Assembly (NCBI GenBank): GCA_022510505.1
Contig: JAFLTL010000002.1
Location: 1-64,000 of the forward strand
From: Muribaculaceae bacterium
GTDB lineage: Bacteria; Bacteroidota; Bacteroidia; Bacteroidales; Muribaculaceae
Direction of reading: 5' to 3'
Length of the DNA stretch: 64,000 nucleotides
Shown here: one piece after another, positions 27,972-37,262 of the stretch
Layout: every line of letters begins with the position of its first letter
Position numbering within the stretch: the stretch's first letter is position 1
Translations under genes and position numbers: made by a program
The notes under the pieces: generated by a model
Told to the model about the DNA's origin: nothing
The model's input: only the letters and a program-made list of their open reading frames with translations
The model's database searches: none

Positions 27972-29984
27972 ATGAAATCTCTAATAATGAAAACCTCCAT
28001 TGCCTGCATGCTTGTGACCACTGCTTGCCGGCACAATTCTTCAAAAGAAGATAATTTTGATTGGACTGTCGACCGATTTGCCGATGTCGAAATCCTTAGA
28101 TACAAAGTTCTCGGCTTTGAAGAGCTGACACTTAATCAAAAACAACTGATATACTGGTTAACCCAGGCTGCACTTTCAGGTCGTGACATTTTATGGGACC
28201 AAAACGGCCTTTACAATCTTGATATACGTGATTTAATTGAGAATGTCTATTCAAATTATAAAGGTGACAAAAGCAATCCCGAATTCCAAGCTCTTGAAAC
28301 CTACATGAAACAAATTTGGATGGGAAATGGAATTTATCATCATTATTCAATGGATAAATTCCAACCTAAATTCAGTGAGACTTTTTTAGTTGAGGAAATA
28401 AATCAACTCCCCGATGAATTAAAACCTAAGAATTCCGAAGTTCTTCTCAACGTAATCTTTAATCCCGAAACACTTCCAAAAAAAGTAAATCAAGAATCTG
28501 GAGCCGATTTAATAAAAACATCGGCAACTAATCTTTACGGTCCCGGAGTCACTCAAAAAGAAGTAGAGGACTATTTCGCTAAGATCAAAAATCCTAACGA
28601 CACAACACCGATCTCCTACGGGTTGAACTCAAGAGTGGTAAAACTGGAAAATGGAGAAATTGCCGAGGAGACCTACAAAATCGGCGGACTCTATTCAAAT
28701 GCTATAGAACAGATTGTGGCCAATCTTAACAATGCAAAGGAATTTGCCGAAAACGAGTCTCAGAAGGAAGTAATCGAAAAACTAATCGAATATTATCAAA
28801 CCGGAGATTTGAAAAAGTTTGATGAATACTCTATCCTGTGGTTGGATGAAACCGATGGTCAAGTGGACTTCATTAACGGATTTATAGAAAGTTACGGTGA
28901 TCCGCTGGGCATGACTGGATCATGGGAGTCAATCGTAAACTTTAAGAACAATGAAGCTTCCCACCGTACCGAAATTTTAAGTTCTAACGCTCAATGGTTT
29001 GAGGACAATTCTCCAACTGATCCAAGATTTAAGAAACCGGTTGTAAAAGGAGTTACAGCTAAGGTCATCAATGCTGCTATTCTTGCCGGAGATTCCTATC
29101 CGGCTACTCCAATAGGCATCAATCTGCCCAATGCCGATTGGATAAGGGCTAATCATGGATCCAAATCAGTGACAATTGAAAATATAACGTCAGCCTACGA
29201 TGAAGCGTCTCATGGTAATGGGTTCAATGACGAGTTCGTCATCGACCAGGAAACTAAAGAACTTCTTGATAAATATCTCTTTATAACCGATAATCTTCAC
29301 ACCGATCTACATGAATGTCTTGGACATGGCTCGGGACAATTGCTACCTGGCGTAGATCCTGATGCCATGAAAGCACATGGTTCAACACTTGAAGAGACTC
29401 GAGCCGATATTTTTGCGTTATATTATCTTGCCGACCCTAAACTTGTCGAGTTAGGCCTTCTTGATAACAAAGATGCTTATAAGGCAGAATATTATAAATA
29501 TCTCCTTAATGGATTAATGACACAATTGATGAGGATTGAGCCGGGGAAAGATATTGAAGAAGCTCACATGCGCAACAGAAAATTAATTTCAGAATGGGTT
29601 CTTGAGAAAGGAAAACCCGGGAATGTTGTCGAATTAATAAAAAAAGACGGAAAGACATATTTGAAAATAAATGATTACGAAGCTCTAAGAGATCTCTTCG
29701 GACAGTTGCTCACCGAGATACAACGAATTAAAAGCGAAGGGGACTATGAAGCTTGTAACGAACTGGTTGAGAAATATGCGGTAAAAGTTGATCCGGAACT
29801 GCACAAAGAAATTCTGGAACGTTATGAAGGCTTGAACATCGCTCCATATAAAGGATTTGTAAATCCGGTTTACTCATTAGTAACCGACAAAGATGGTAAA
29901 GTGATAGATGTTACCGTTGATTACAATGAAGATTATGTTAATCAGAACCTGCGATATTCCAAACAATATCGTACACTTAAGTGA
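27972..29984 (+). CDS. Dipeptidyl-peptidase III-like metallopeptidase (family M49), probable lipoprotein
   Basis: A 670-residue zinc peptidase. The M49 motif HEXXGH appears as HECLGH at 447-452, and the second zinc-ligand motif as EETRAD at 474-479, with Glu475 the likely ligand. M49 enzymes remove dipeptides from the N-terminus of short peptides. The N-terminus (MKSLIMKTSIACMLVTTAC) looks like a short lipoprotein signal with Cys19 as lipidation site, so this member probably sits in the envelope, unlike cytosolic eukaryotic DPP III. A start at the ATG 27987 is also possible and keeps the signal. The TGA overlaps the rpoN GTG. Confidence 0.87.
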   Translation: MKSLIMKTSIACMLVTTACRHNSSKEDNFDWTVDRFADVEILRYKVLGFEELTLNQKQLIYWLTQAALSGRDILWDQNGLYNLDIRDLIENVYSNYKGDKSNPEFQALETYMKQIWMGNGIYHHYSMDKFQPKFSETFLVEEINQLPDELKPKNSEVLLNVIFNPETLPKKVNQESGADLIKTSATNLYGPGVTQKEVEDYFAKIKNPNDTTPISYGLNSRVVKLENGEIAEETYKIGGLYSNAIEQIVANLNNAKEFAENESQKEVIEKLIEYYQTGDLKKFDEYSILWLDETDGQVDFINGFIESYGDPLGMTGSWESIVNFKNNEASHRTEILSSNAQWFEDNSPTDPRFKKPVVKGVTAKVINAAILAGDSYPATPIGINLPNADWIRANHGSKSVTIENITSAYDEASHGNGFNDEFVIDQETKELLDKYLFITDNLHTDLHECLGHGSGQLLPGVDPDAMKAHGSTLEETRADIFALYYLADPKLVELGLLDNKDAYKAEYYKYLLNGLMTQLMRIEPGKDIEEAHMRNRKLISEWVLEKGKPGNVVELIKKDGKTYLKINDYEALRDLFGQLLTEIQRIKSEGDYEACNELVEKYAVKVDPELHKEILERYEGLNIAPYKGFVNPVYSLVTDKDGKVIDVTVDYNEDYVNQNLRYSKQYRTLK

Positions 29985-31396
29985 AGAATAAACTTAAATT
30001 AGAACAAAAGACAGGACTAGGGCATCGATTGATGCCCATGCAAATGCAGTATGGGCAGATGCTTGAGCTTGCCGGTCCTGAATTTGAAGAAACATTACAA
30101 GCCGCTGTTGATGAAAATCCGGCTTTGGAAATAGTCGACAGTGACAATGACAAAAAGGATTATTATTCCTCAAGTCCAACAAACGTTACATGGAGTCGGA
30201 ATTTTTCCGACTCCTCTAATAACGTTTGGGAAAATATGGGAGAGGAAAACTTAGGAACCGTCTTCGAACATATCATGAGACAGGTAGAAGAGGTTACCAA
30301 TAATGAAAATATAATTCTGGTTTCAAAATATATTGCAGGCAACATTGATAGCAATGGCTATATAACCCGAACTCAGTCGGGAATAAGCGACGATATTGCT
30401 TTTCAGGAGGGAAAAGAAATCCCACAAAAAGAAATTTTAGAAGCATGGGAATTAGTCAGGGGTTGTGATCCTGCAGGGATAGCGGCGACCGACCTAAGGG
30501 ACTGCTTGCTTTTGCAGCTTCAGAGAAAAAAACATCAGTCGAAACTGGAAAAGGAAGCGTATATTCTCTTAAGAGACCATTATAACCTTTTTATAAACAG
30601 GAACTTTGACAAAATCAGCGATATAATGTCAATTTCGCCGGAAGATCTTAAGAAGATCATAAAATGCATATCACATCTGAATCCAAAACCTGGGCGTCAG
30701 TTTGTATCTAACAGAGACGAGGATCATCATATAATGGTCACCCCTGATTTTATTGTGGAACCTTGTCAGGTTGATCCTTCATCACTGACAATCAGAAACA
30801 CGTGGGAGATTCCCGACCTGGCAGTTTCCAGTACTTTTAGAATAGACAATGAACCTAAAAATATTGATTTTAAACTTTCTGAAAAGGAAAAGAAAAAAAG
30901 AAAAGAAGCTGCACTCTTCTTGAATCAGAAAAGAGAAGAGGCCAACAACTTTATTTCCTTAGTGAAAATGAGACAAGAAACACTTTGGAGGATAATAAAT
31001 GCGATAGTTCGCATCCAACGTGACTTCTTCCTCACGGGTGACATCTCACGATTAAAGCCAATGCTTCTGAAGGACGTCGCTCAAATAACCGGTGATGATC
31101 TTTCGGTTATCTCTCGTGCGACATCAGGGAAATATGTACAGACTATCAGCGGAATCCACTCAATCAAATCTCTTTTTAATGAAGCCGTAGACAGCGGGGA
31201 AGAAGCGGTTTCATCACGCAAAACAGAAATTATAATAAAAGAACTGATTGACGGTGAGGACAAAACACGTCCATTGACTGACGATGAACTCACAAAAAGA
31301 ATCATTGAAAAGGGAATAAGGATAGCTCGACGAACTGTCGCGAAATACAGGGAAAAAATCGGAATGCCCTCGGCTAAATACAGAAAACAATTGTAA
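29981..31396 (+). CDS. rpoN: RNA polymerase sigma-54 factor
   Basis: A 471-residue sigma-54. The N-terminal Gln-rich activator-interaction region (LMPMQMQYGQMLEL) leads to a core-binding domain with GCDPAGIAATDLRDCLLLQL. An acidic stretch follows, then a helix-turn-helix and the C-terminal RpoN box, ARRTVAKYRE, which reads the -24 element. The start is a GTG at 29981 overlapping the upstream TGA as GTGA; no nearer ATG gives the conserved N-terminus. Sigma-54 needs an AAA+ activator, and none is encoded in this window. Length is normal. Confidence 0.94.
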   Translation: MKNKLKLEQKTGLGHRLMPMQMQYGQMLELAGPEFEETLQAAVDENPALEIVDSDNDKKDYYSSSPTNVTWSRNFSDSSNNVWENMGEENLGTVFEHIMRQVEEVTNNENIILVSKYIAGNIDSNGYITRTQSGISDDIAFQEGKEIPQKEILEAWELVRGCDPAGIAATDLRDCLLLQLQRKKHQSKLEKEAYILLRDHYNLFINRNFDKISDIMSISPEDLKKIIKCISHLNPKPGRQFVSNRDEDHHIMVTPDFIVEPCQVDPSSLTIRNTWEIPDLAVSSTFRIDNEPKNIDFKLSEKEKKKRKEAALFLNQKREEANNFISLVKMRQETLWRIINAIVRIQRDFFLTGDISRLKPMLLKDVAQITGDDLSVISRATSGKYVQTISGIHSIKSLFNEAVDSGEEAVSSRKTEIIIKELIDGEDKTRPLTDDELTKRIIEKGIRIARRTVAKYREKIGMPSAKYRKQL

Positions 31397-31401
31397 TTTT
31401 G
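31394..31401 (+). promoter_or_regulatory. -7 box TAATTTTG overlapping the rpoN stop
   Basis: A perfect TAnnTTTG box begins on the rpoN stop codon, 30 bases before the next ATG. No TTTG is present about 20 bases upstream. It may add an internal start for the PAP2-purE-ispG-M16 genes. Confidence 0.4.
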
Positions 31402-31431
31402 CAGAATTAATATACTTGACCGATAAGACAA

Positions 31432-32049
31432 ATGAAAATATTTGATTCTATAGCCCATTTTATTTCTTTTATTTTCAGTCCTTTGCTAATTCCAACCTAC
31501 TGTATGGCTATAGCATTATCAATTACCTATCTTTATTCCGTCCCGACTTCAACGAAATGGCATGCCGTACTGACCATTTTTGCAATTACAACTGCCATCC
31601 CTTTAATAGCCATATATATATTATACCGATTAAAAGTCGTTACTGATCCGGGATTGAACAAGCAGAATGAGCGAATAATCCCCTACATCATTACTTTTCT
31701 ATGCTATTTGGGAGCCGCCCTTTATATATTCACTATACATGGACCTTACTGGTTGATTGCCTTTATACTCGGAGGAGCAGTTGCAAATGTTGTCAATTTT
31801 GGAGTTAATTATAAATGGAAGATAAGCGGCCATGGGGCTGCAATGGGTGGTGCTTTAGCCTTAATTTTCTATATTTCTTATAGCGGAATTAACGTTTGGC
31901 CTGCACTCCCTTGGTTATATGGGACGCTTTTGGCCACAGGTTTGACCGGTTGGGCACGTTTGTTCTTAAAACGACACACACTTCCACAAGTCATGACCGG
32001 AATATTAAATGGATTCACATGTGTGTATATTGCAATGATAATTTCTTAA
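31432..32049 (+). CDS. PAP2-like integral membrane protein
   Basis: A 205-residue membrane protein with about six hydrophobic helices. The segments KISGHGAAMGG and WARLFLKRHTLPQV resemble the PSGH and SRx5HxxxD motifs of type 2 phosphatidic-acid phosphatases, and NERIIPY may stand for the KxxxxxxRP motif. The last acidic residue is replaced by Gln, and Pro before Ser is replaced by Ile, so catalysis is uncertain. Substrates could be lipid or prenyl phosphates, but that is family-based inference. It sits between rpoN and purE; purE starts 4 bases after its stop. Confidence 0.6.
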   Translation: MKIFDSIAHFISFIFSPLLIPTYCMAIALSITYLYSVPTSTKWHAVLTIFAITTAIPLIAIYILYRLKVVTDPGLNKQNERIIPYIITFLCYLGAALYIFTIHGPYWLIAFILGGAVANVVNFGVNYKWKISGHGAAMGGALALIFYISYSGINVWPALPWLYGTLLATGLTGWARLFLKRHTLPQVMTGILNGFTCVYIAMIIS

Positions 32050-32053
32050 AATA

Positions 32054-32560
32054 ATGACACCTCTAGTTAGTATTATCATGGGGAGCACATCTGACCTTCC
32101 CATCCTGAAAAAAGCTTCCGACTTTCTCAATGAAATGGAAATTCCCTTCGAGATGAATGCCTTGTCGGCTCACCGTACTCCTCACCAGGTCGAGGAATTT
32201 GCCACTAAAGCTCAAGAAAGAGGATTGAAGGTTATCATAGCCGCGGCAGGTATGTCGGCCGCATTACCCGGCGTAATTGCTTCTTTGACATCGCTACCCG
32301 TTATTGGTGTTCCCATTAATTCATCATTGGATGGATTGGATGCATTATTATCCATCGCTCAAATGCCTCCGGGTATTCCAGTTGTCAGCGTGGGAATCAA
32401 CGGAGCTTTAAATGCAGCGGTTATTGCAGCACGAATTCTTGCTTTGAGCGACGAAAAAATAAGAAAAAGAATTGACAACTATTCAGTTGGGCTATCAAAA
32501 AAGATTGTCAAAGCTAACGAAGAACTTAAGGAATTGAAATACCCGTATAAAATTAATTGA
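32054..32560 (+). CDS. purE: N5-carboxyaminoimidazole ribonucleotide mutase
   Basis: A 168-residue class I PurE that moves the carboxylate of N5-CAIR to make CAIR in purine synthesis. It shows the active-site signatures MGSTSDLPILKKA near the N-terminus, the SAHRTP loop (about 40-45) and AAGMSAALPGVIAS. Length matches the family (about 160-170). No purK is adjacent. It is followed after 6 bases by ispG and is probably translated from the same message. Confidence 0.96.
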   Translation: MTPLVSIIMGSTSDLPILKKASDFLNEMEIPFEMNALSAHRTPHQVEEFATKAQERGLKVIIAAAGMSAALPGVIASLTSLPVIGVPINSSLDGLDALLSIAQMPPGIPVVSVGINGALNAAVIAARILALSDEKIRKRIDNYSVGLSKKIVKANEELKELKYPYKIN

Positions 32561-32566
32561 TTCCTA

Positions 32567-34231
32567 ATGGATCATTATAATTACAAGAGACGGGAGTCTC
32601 AAGAAGTCAAAATCGGGAATATACGTATTGGAGGAAGTAATGAGATTGCATTGCAATCAATGACAAACACTTCCACAATGGATACTCAGGCCTCGGTTTC
32701 GCAGATTAAAAGAATAGCCGACGCTGGAGCACATATTGTCCGATTGACGGCACAAGGAGAAAGAGAATCGCGCAACTTAAAAAACATAAAGGAACAACTA
32801 CATATTGATGGTTACCACATACCTTTAGTTGCCGACATTCATTTTAATCCTAAAGCTGCGTTTGCTGCTGCTGAAGAAGTTGAGAAAGTAAGGATCAACC
32901 CGGGAAATTTCGTTGATCCGGGAAGGACTTTTAAAACCATCGACTATTCTGAAGAAGAATACCAACACGAGCTTAATCGTTTAAGAGACAAGCTTGTTCC
33001 ATTCTATGAATTATGCCGAAATAACAATGTTGCCGTTAGAATTGGGGTGAATCATGGTTCGCTTTCTGATCGAATCATGTCGAGATATGGCGACACACCT
33101 GCAGGTATGGTTGAGAGTGCCATGGAGTTTCTAAGAATAGCAAAAGATATAGATTTTAAAAATATCGTTCTTTCTATTAAAGCATCTAACACTCGCATAA
33201 TGGTGGAAACAGTCAGGTTACTTGTCGAAACCATGAACAAGGAAAACATGAATTTTCCTTTACACTTGGGAGTGACTGAGGCAGGGGATGCTGAGGACGG
33301 TAGGATAAAAAGTGCCGTAGGAATCGGTACGCTTCTTTCTGAGGGCATTGGTGATACAATAAGAGTATCTCTCAGTGAAGACCCGGCTAATGAGATACCC
33401 GTTGCAAGTGAGCTTGTAGAGTACATAACGTCACGCAAGAATGCACCCAAAATCGACAACTGTGAAAATTTAACTGCACTCTCCCATCCTCAAAAGAAAA
33501 CCATCCCTATAGTTATTGTCACGGGAGACATGAAAGAATTTGACAAAGATGCAATCCCTGACTACACTACCACGGAACAAATGTTTACAATCGATTATGA
33601 TAAAATAAAAGATGTAAACCTTGATACACTAAACAAAAACCCTGATAAAATAATAATAATCAGCGTTGAACATCCGAACCCGGTTGGAGCGGCAAAACAT
33701 GCGGTTGATTATATTCGAAGCAAAGGTTTGGCAAATCCTGTAATAATTAATTTTCATTATTCTGCCAATCTTCAGCCATGGCAGGTAATTGTCAGGGCCT
33801 CAGCCGATTATGGGCCTTTACTCATCGACCGATATATCGATGGCTTAATGATTGATGCTCCCTCACTAACCAAGAACGAAAATACCCGACTCGCTTTTGG
33901 AATATTACAGGGAAGTCGTTCAAGAATAACAAAAACTGAATACATTGCTTGTCCGGGTTGTGGCAGAACTTTGTTTGAATTGTCACCCACTCTCAAGAAA
34001 ATCAAAGAAGCCACAAACCATTTGAAAGGTTTGAAAATCGGGGTTATGGGATGCATTGTCAATGGGCCTGGGGAAATGGCCGATGCCGATTATGGATATG
34101 TTGGTGCCGGTACAGGAAAAATATCCCTATACAAAGGCAAAGAATGTGTAATGAAAAATCTGCCCCAGGAAGAAGCTGTGGACCGATTGATTGACATCCT
34201 AAAACAAGACGGGAAGTGGATAGAGAAATAA
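32567..34231 (+). CDS. ispG: 4-hydroxy-3-methylbut-2-en-1-yl diphosphate synthase (long form)
   Basis: A 554-residue IspG (GcpE), the iron-sulfur enzyme making HMBPP in the non-mevalonate isoprenoid pathway. The N-terminal TIM barrel contains ALQSMTNT and VADIHFNPKAA. The C-terminal domain holds cluster cysteines in YIACPGCGRTLFEL and GVMGCIVNGPGE. The protein is about 180 residues longer than E. coli IspG because of an extra domain between barrel and cluster domains (about 275-440), as in plants, Chlamydia and other Bacteroidetes. The stop lies within the M16 gene, a 16-base overlap. Together with ispD it shows an MEP pathway. Confidence 0.95.
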   Translation: MDHYNYKRRESQEVKIGNIRIGGSNEIALQSMTNTSTMDTQASVSQIKRIADAGAHIVRLTAQGERESRNLKNIKEQLHIDGYHIPLVADIHFNPKAAFAAAEEVEKVRINPGNFVDPGRTFKTIDYSEEEYQHELNRLRDKLVPFYELCRNNNVAVRIGVNHGSLSDRIMSRYGDTPAGMVESAMEFLRIAKDIDFKNIVLSIKASNTRIMVETVRLLVETMNKENMNFPLHLGVTEAGDAEDGRIKSAVGIGTLLSEGIGDTIRVSLSEDPANEIPVASELVEYITSRKNAPKIDNCENLTALSHPQKKTIPIVIVTGDMKEFDKDAIPDYTTTEQMFTIDYDKIKDVNLDTLNKNPDKIIIISVEHPNPVGAAKHAVDYIRSKGLANPVIINFHYSANLQPWQVIVRASADYGPLLIDRYIDGLMIDAPSLTKNENTRLAFGILQGSRSRITKTEYIACPGCGRTLFELSPTLKKIKEATNHLKGLKIGVMGCIVNGPGEMADADYGYVGAGTGKISLYKGKECVMKNLPQEEAVDRLIDILKQDGKWIEK

Positions 34232-35451
34232 TAGCACACGGAATTCTTTCTAACAGAATGAGACTGGTAACAATAACTGTTCCCAACTCAATAGTTGAAT
34301 ATTCGGGAATAGGTGTTAATGTTGGCAGTTCCTATGAATCCCGACAAGAAGAAGGACTGGCCCATTTTGTAGAGCATACTATATTTAAGGGGACATCAAG
34401 ACATTCCGCTTCTTATATCCTCAATTGCATGGAGTTGGTCGGAGGTGAACTTAATGCCTTTACCAATAAGGAAGAAACTATCATTTACACCATTGCACCA
34501 AAAGGATATTTTCTAAAGAGTAGCAAGTTACTGTCTGAAATAGTATCTGATTCAGTATTTCCCGAGAAAGAAATAGACAAGGAAAAAAGTGTGGTATGTG
34601 ATGAAATAGATTCCTATTTGGATACTCCTTCCGACGCTATTTTTGACGAACTTGATGAACGGCTCTTTAAAGGAACCTGTTATGCTCACAACATTCTTGG
34701 AAACAAGAAAAGCGTTAGAAATTTCACTTCCGAAGACTGTAAAGAATGGCTTAAAAAATATTTCACAACTGATAACTCCGTCTTCTTTTATTCTGGTCCA
34801 ATGAGCTACCATGAAGTGGAAAGCAAGATTGAGAAGATATTCGGTGGATATAGAACAGCTAAAAGTCCTGATAAAATTAAAACTTCGAAGGTAGAAGATA
34901 AAATTTTCAATGAAGTCATAAATATCGGAAATCTGCATCAATCCCATGTTGCCATGGCATCTCGAATCCCCGGAATAGATTCCCGATATCAGCCCGAACT
35001 GCTTCTTCTCAGCAATATTTTGGGAGGTCCCGGAATGAATTCTCGATTAAACATGGCTCTGAGAGAAAAGAAGGGTTTAGTTTATAATGTGGAAACCAGC
35101 ACCTCATTGTATTCCGATATTGGATCATTTGTGATTTACTATGGATGTGATCACGAAGATGAGAATTTATGCCGTAAACTTGTTAACTGTGAATTAAACA
35201 AAGTCAACGAACGATCTTTCTCTCAGCGAGAACTAGACCGCTATCGCAGTCAATACCTTGGACAGTTGACAGTAGCATTAGACAGCCGAGAACATTCCAT
35301 CATGTCGGCAGCTCGCTCGATGCTTTGTCGCAATAGAATCCTGACCAAAAAAGACGTTGAGGAAAAGATAATGGGTATAACACCGTCATCTCTTCAGGAG
35401 GCTGCCAAGTTTATTAGTCCCGAGCTGATGTCATCATTGACTATTCGGTAA
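34216..35451 (+). CDS. M16 family zinc peptidase (processing-peptidase-like)
   Basis: A 411-residue single-chain M16B peptidase. The inverted zinc motif HxxEH appears as HFVEH at 50-54 (His50, Glu53, His54), and the third ligand is expected in the acidic helix VVCDEIDSYLD. The C-terminal half has the family GGPGMNSRL motif. Such enzymes degrade or process peptides in the cytoplasm or periplasm; no signal peptide is seen. The start is a GTG at 34216 overlapping ispG by 16 bases. An ATG at 34258 would cut into the conserved first strand (HGILSNRMRLV), so I keep the GTG. The 3' end overlaps convergent queA by 11 bases. Confidence 0.87.
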   Translation: MDREIIAHGILSNRMRLVTITVPNSIVEYSGIGVNVGSSYESRQEEGLAHFVEHTIFKGTSRHSASYILNCMELVGGELNAFTNKEETIIYTIAPKGYFLKSSKLLSEIVSDSVFPEKEIDKEKSVVCDEIDSYLDTPSDAIFDELDERLFKGTCYAHNILGNKKSVRNFTSEDCKEWLKKYFTTDNSVFFYSGPMSYHEVESKIEKIFGGYRTAKSPDKIKTSKVEDKIFNEVINIGNLHQSHVAMASRIPGIDSRYQPELLLLSNILGGPGMNSRLNMALREKKGLVYNVETSTSLYSDIGSFVIYYGCDHEDENLCRKLVNCELNKVNERSFSQRELDRYRSQYLGQLTVALDSREHSIMSAARSMLCRNRILTKKDVEEKIMGITPSSLQEAAKFISPELMSSLTIR

Positions 35452-36685
35452 AGAAGCAGGCATCGCCATAACTGAGAAATCTATAATCATGTTCCAAGGC
35501 ATGATCATAGATTCTTTTCCAACGTTTACCTGCGCTCGCATTGCGGTCCAAAAAAGCGGAAATAAGTAATAGGAGTGTTGATTTAGGCTGATGGAAATTG
35601 GTTATAATGCCATCAACGATGCGGAACTTGTAGCCCGGGGCTATCATCAACTTTGTTTCTCCAATAAAATCTTCTCCTTCACCGGCTTTTATCAGTCCCG
35701 ACAGTGCATCGACAACTTCAACATTGACATTTTCATCATAAGGAAGCCACTGAGGGACAATACCGGCCCAGGATCTATTTTTAACGAGAAATCCGGCATA
35801 ATATAGACTCTCCAGAGTTCTGACCGAAGTTGTCCCGACTGCATAAATTTTTCTCCCTTCACTTTTCCAACTGATTATTTCCTCTATCAATTTTTTACTG
35901 ACTGAGAAAAATTCCTCATGCATTTCATGACCTCCAATCTCATCCGATTTTACCGGCTTAAACGTTCCCGCACCAACATGTAGCGTTAAATCTCTTCGTG
36001 GTATATTCCTATTGTCTATTTCTTTCAGAATATTTTCTGTGAAATGAAGTCCTGCGGTTGGTGCAGCTACCGACCCTTCAATTTTTGAGAAGACAGTTTG
36101 ATAGTCGTTCACATCACTCTTCTCAGTAGCTCTCTTCAAATATGGTGGAATGGGAATCTCCCCTATCCTATCTAAGATATCCGAGAATGTTAAACAGTCG
36201 TTGTTCCATTCAAATTTAATCTGCGAGCTCCCGTTTTCTTGTCCCACTCTCGTGGCAGTCAAAGTAACCGTCTTATCTTCTATTTCGATAATTCTTTTAA
36301 GTGGGGTTCCTTCATTCCATTTTTTAGAATTCCCTACAAAACATTTCCACACACATGAGTTTCTGCTTCCAAAATTCCTTGCATAATCCGACGGTTCGAT
36401 AGGTTCGAGACAGAATATCTCAATTAGTGCACCGTCGGTTTTTTGATTCTTTCGAAATTTTATACGGGCATTTATAACCTTTGTGTTATTATAAATAAGG
36501 ACGGCCTCCGAATTCAATAATCTTGGTAAATCAGTGAAGAGGTAATCCTGTGGTTGACCCTCGTCGAAGACACACAACAGTTTGCATTTATCTCTCTCCG
36601 CAAGAGGATATAATGCTATTCTGTCATCCGGCAATGGATAATCAAAATCATCTATATTGATTTTCTTTATTTCTTCTTTGTCCAT
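35441..36685 (-). CDS. queA: S-adenosylmethionine:tRNA ribosyltransferase-isomerase
   Basis: A 414-residue QueA, which adds the ribosyl part of SAM to preQ1 at tRNA position 34 to form epoxyqueuosine. Motifs seen are YPLAERDKCKLL, VLIYNNTKVINARI, SVAAPTAGLHFTENIL, LTLHVGAGTFKPV and the C-terminal TNFHQPKSTLLLLISAF. It is longer than E. coli QueA (356) owing to an insertion in the first barrel. It begins one base after the AlkD-like gene's stop. Convergent overlap with the M16 gene leaves no terminator between them. Confidence 0.94.
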   Translation of the reverse strand: MDKEEIKKINIDDFDYPLPDDRIALYPLAERDKCKLLCVFDEGQPQDYLFTDLPRLLNSEAVLIYNNTKVINARIKFRKNQKTDGALIEIFCLEPIEPSDYARNFGSRNSCVWKCFVGNSKKWNEGTPLKRIIEIEDKTVTLTATRVGQENGSSQIKFEWNNDCLTFSDILDRIGEIPIPPYLKRATEKSDVNDYQTVFSKIEGSVAAPTAGLHFTENILKEIDNRNIPRRDLTLHVGAGTFKPVKSDEIGGHEMHEEFFSVSKKLIEEIISWKSEGRKIYAVGTTSVRTLESLYYAGFLVKNRSWAGIVPQWLPYDENVNVEVVDALSGLIKAGEGEDFIGETKLMIAPGYKFRIVDGIITNFHQPKSTLLLLISAFLDRNASAGKRWKRIYDHALEHDYRFLSYGDACFFTE

Positions 36686-37252
36686 TTAGATGTCTTCTTC
36701 TAAAAAATCAAATTCCTCAATGATTTGATTTGCAAGCAATCTGTTGGGTATCGTAGTGTCGTTTCTCAATAATTCAAATTCAGCGATTTTTTTCCAAAGT
36801 TCTTTGGGATCATTACGTTGTCTGATGAGATTCATCATCAGTCTCATGGCAGTGTAACGTTTCATGTGATCCCCATTGGGGAGCTCTTTTATCAGTTCCT
36901 CGGCAAATTCAGTCAACGAGAGCAATTTGATACAGAGCACATCGGCAACCTCGCAGGAAGGAATCTCATTGCACCATTCGAAAGCTTCTTCTTTTCCGAA
37001 TTTGTCTACGGGCATCAGCATTGGTGCTATCAGCATCGAACATCTGGTCGAATTGTTCTTCCACAAGAGACGGGCTAATTCGGCATCTTTCCCGTTGGCT
37101 AATGCAATTTCATTTAACTGAGGAAGTGTCAATCCGAAAATAATACGGAAAGGAGTGCCGCCCTTCCTTAACAGGTCTGCGGTCACTCCATTCCTATAGG
37201 AAAAAAAATCTCTTTTTATACGTTGAACTGAATTGAAAGATTTCTCTTCCAT
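36686..37252 (-). CDS. AlkD-like HEAT-repeat protein (DNA alkylation repair superfamily)
   Basis: About 188 residues, all helical in appearance, with repeated amphipathic segments such as LARLLWKNNSTRCSMLIAPML and VADVLCIKLLSLTEFAEELIKEL. These suggest HEAT-like repeats related to AlkD, a glycosylase that removes alkylated bases. The catalytic acid and tryptophan of AlkD were not confidently placed, so the function may differ. The reading frame stays open back to 37339, but the ATG at 37252 avoids overlap with the transporter gene and gives a natural start (MEEKSFNSVQ). It is followed directly by queA. Confidence 0.55.
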   Translation of the reverse strand: MEEKSFNSVQRIKRDFFSYRNGVTADLLRKGGTPFRIIFGLTLPQLNEIALANGKDAELARLLWKNNSTRCSMLIAPMLMPVDKFGKEEAFEWCNEIPSCEVADVLCIKLLSLTEFAEELIKELPNGDHMKRYTAMRLMMNLIRQRNDPKELWKKIAEFELLRNDTTIPNRLLANQIIEEFDFLEEDI

Positions 37253-37262
37253 GAGATATTTC

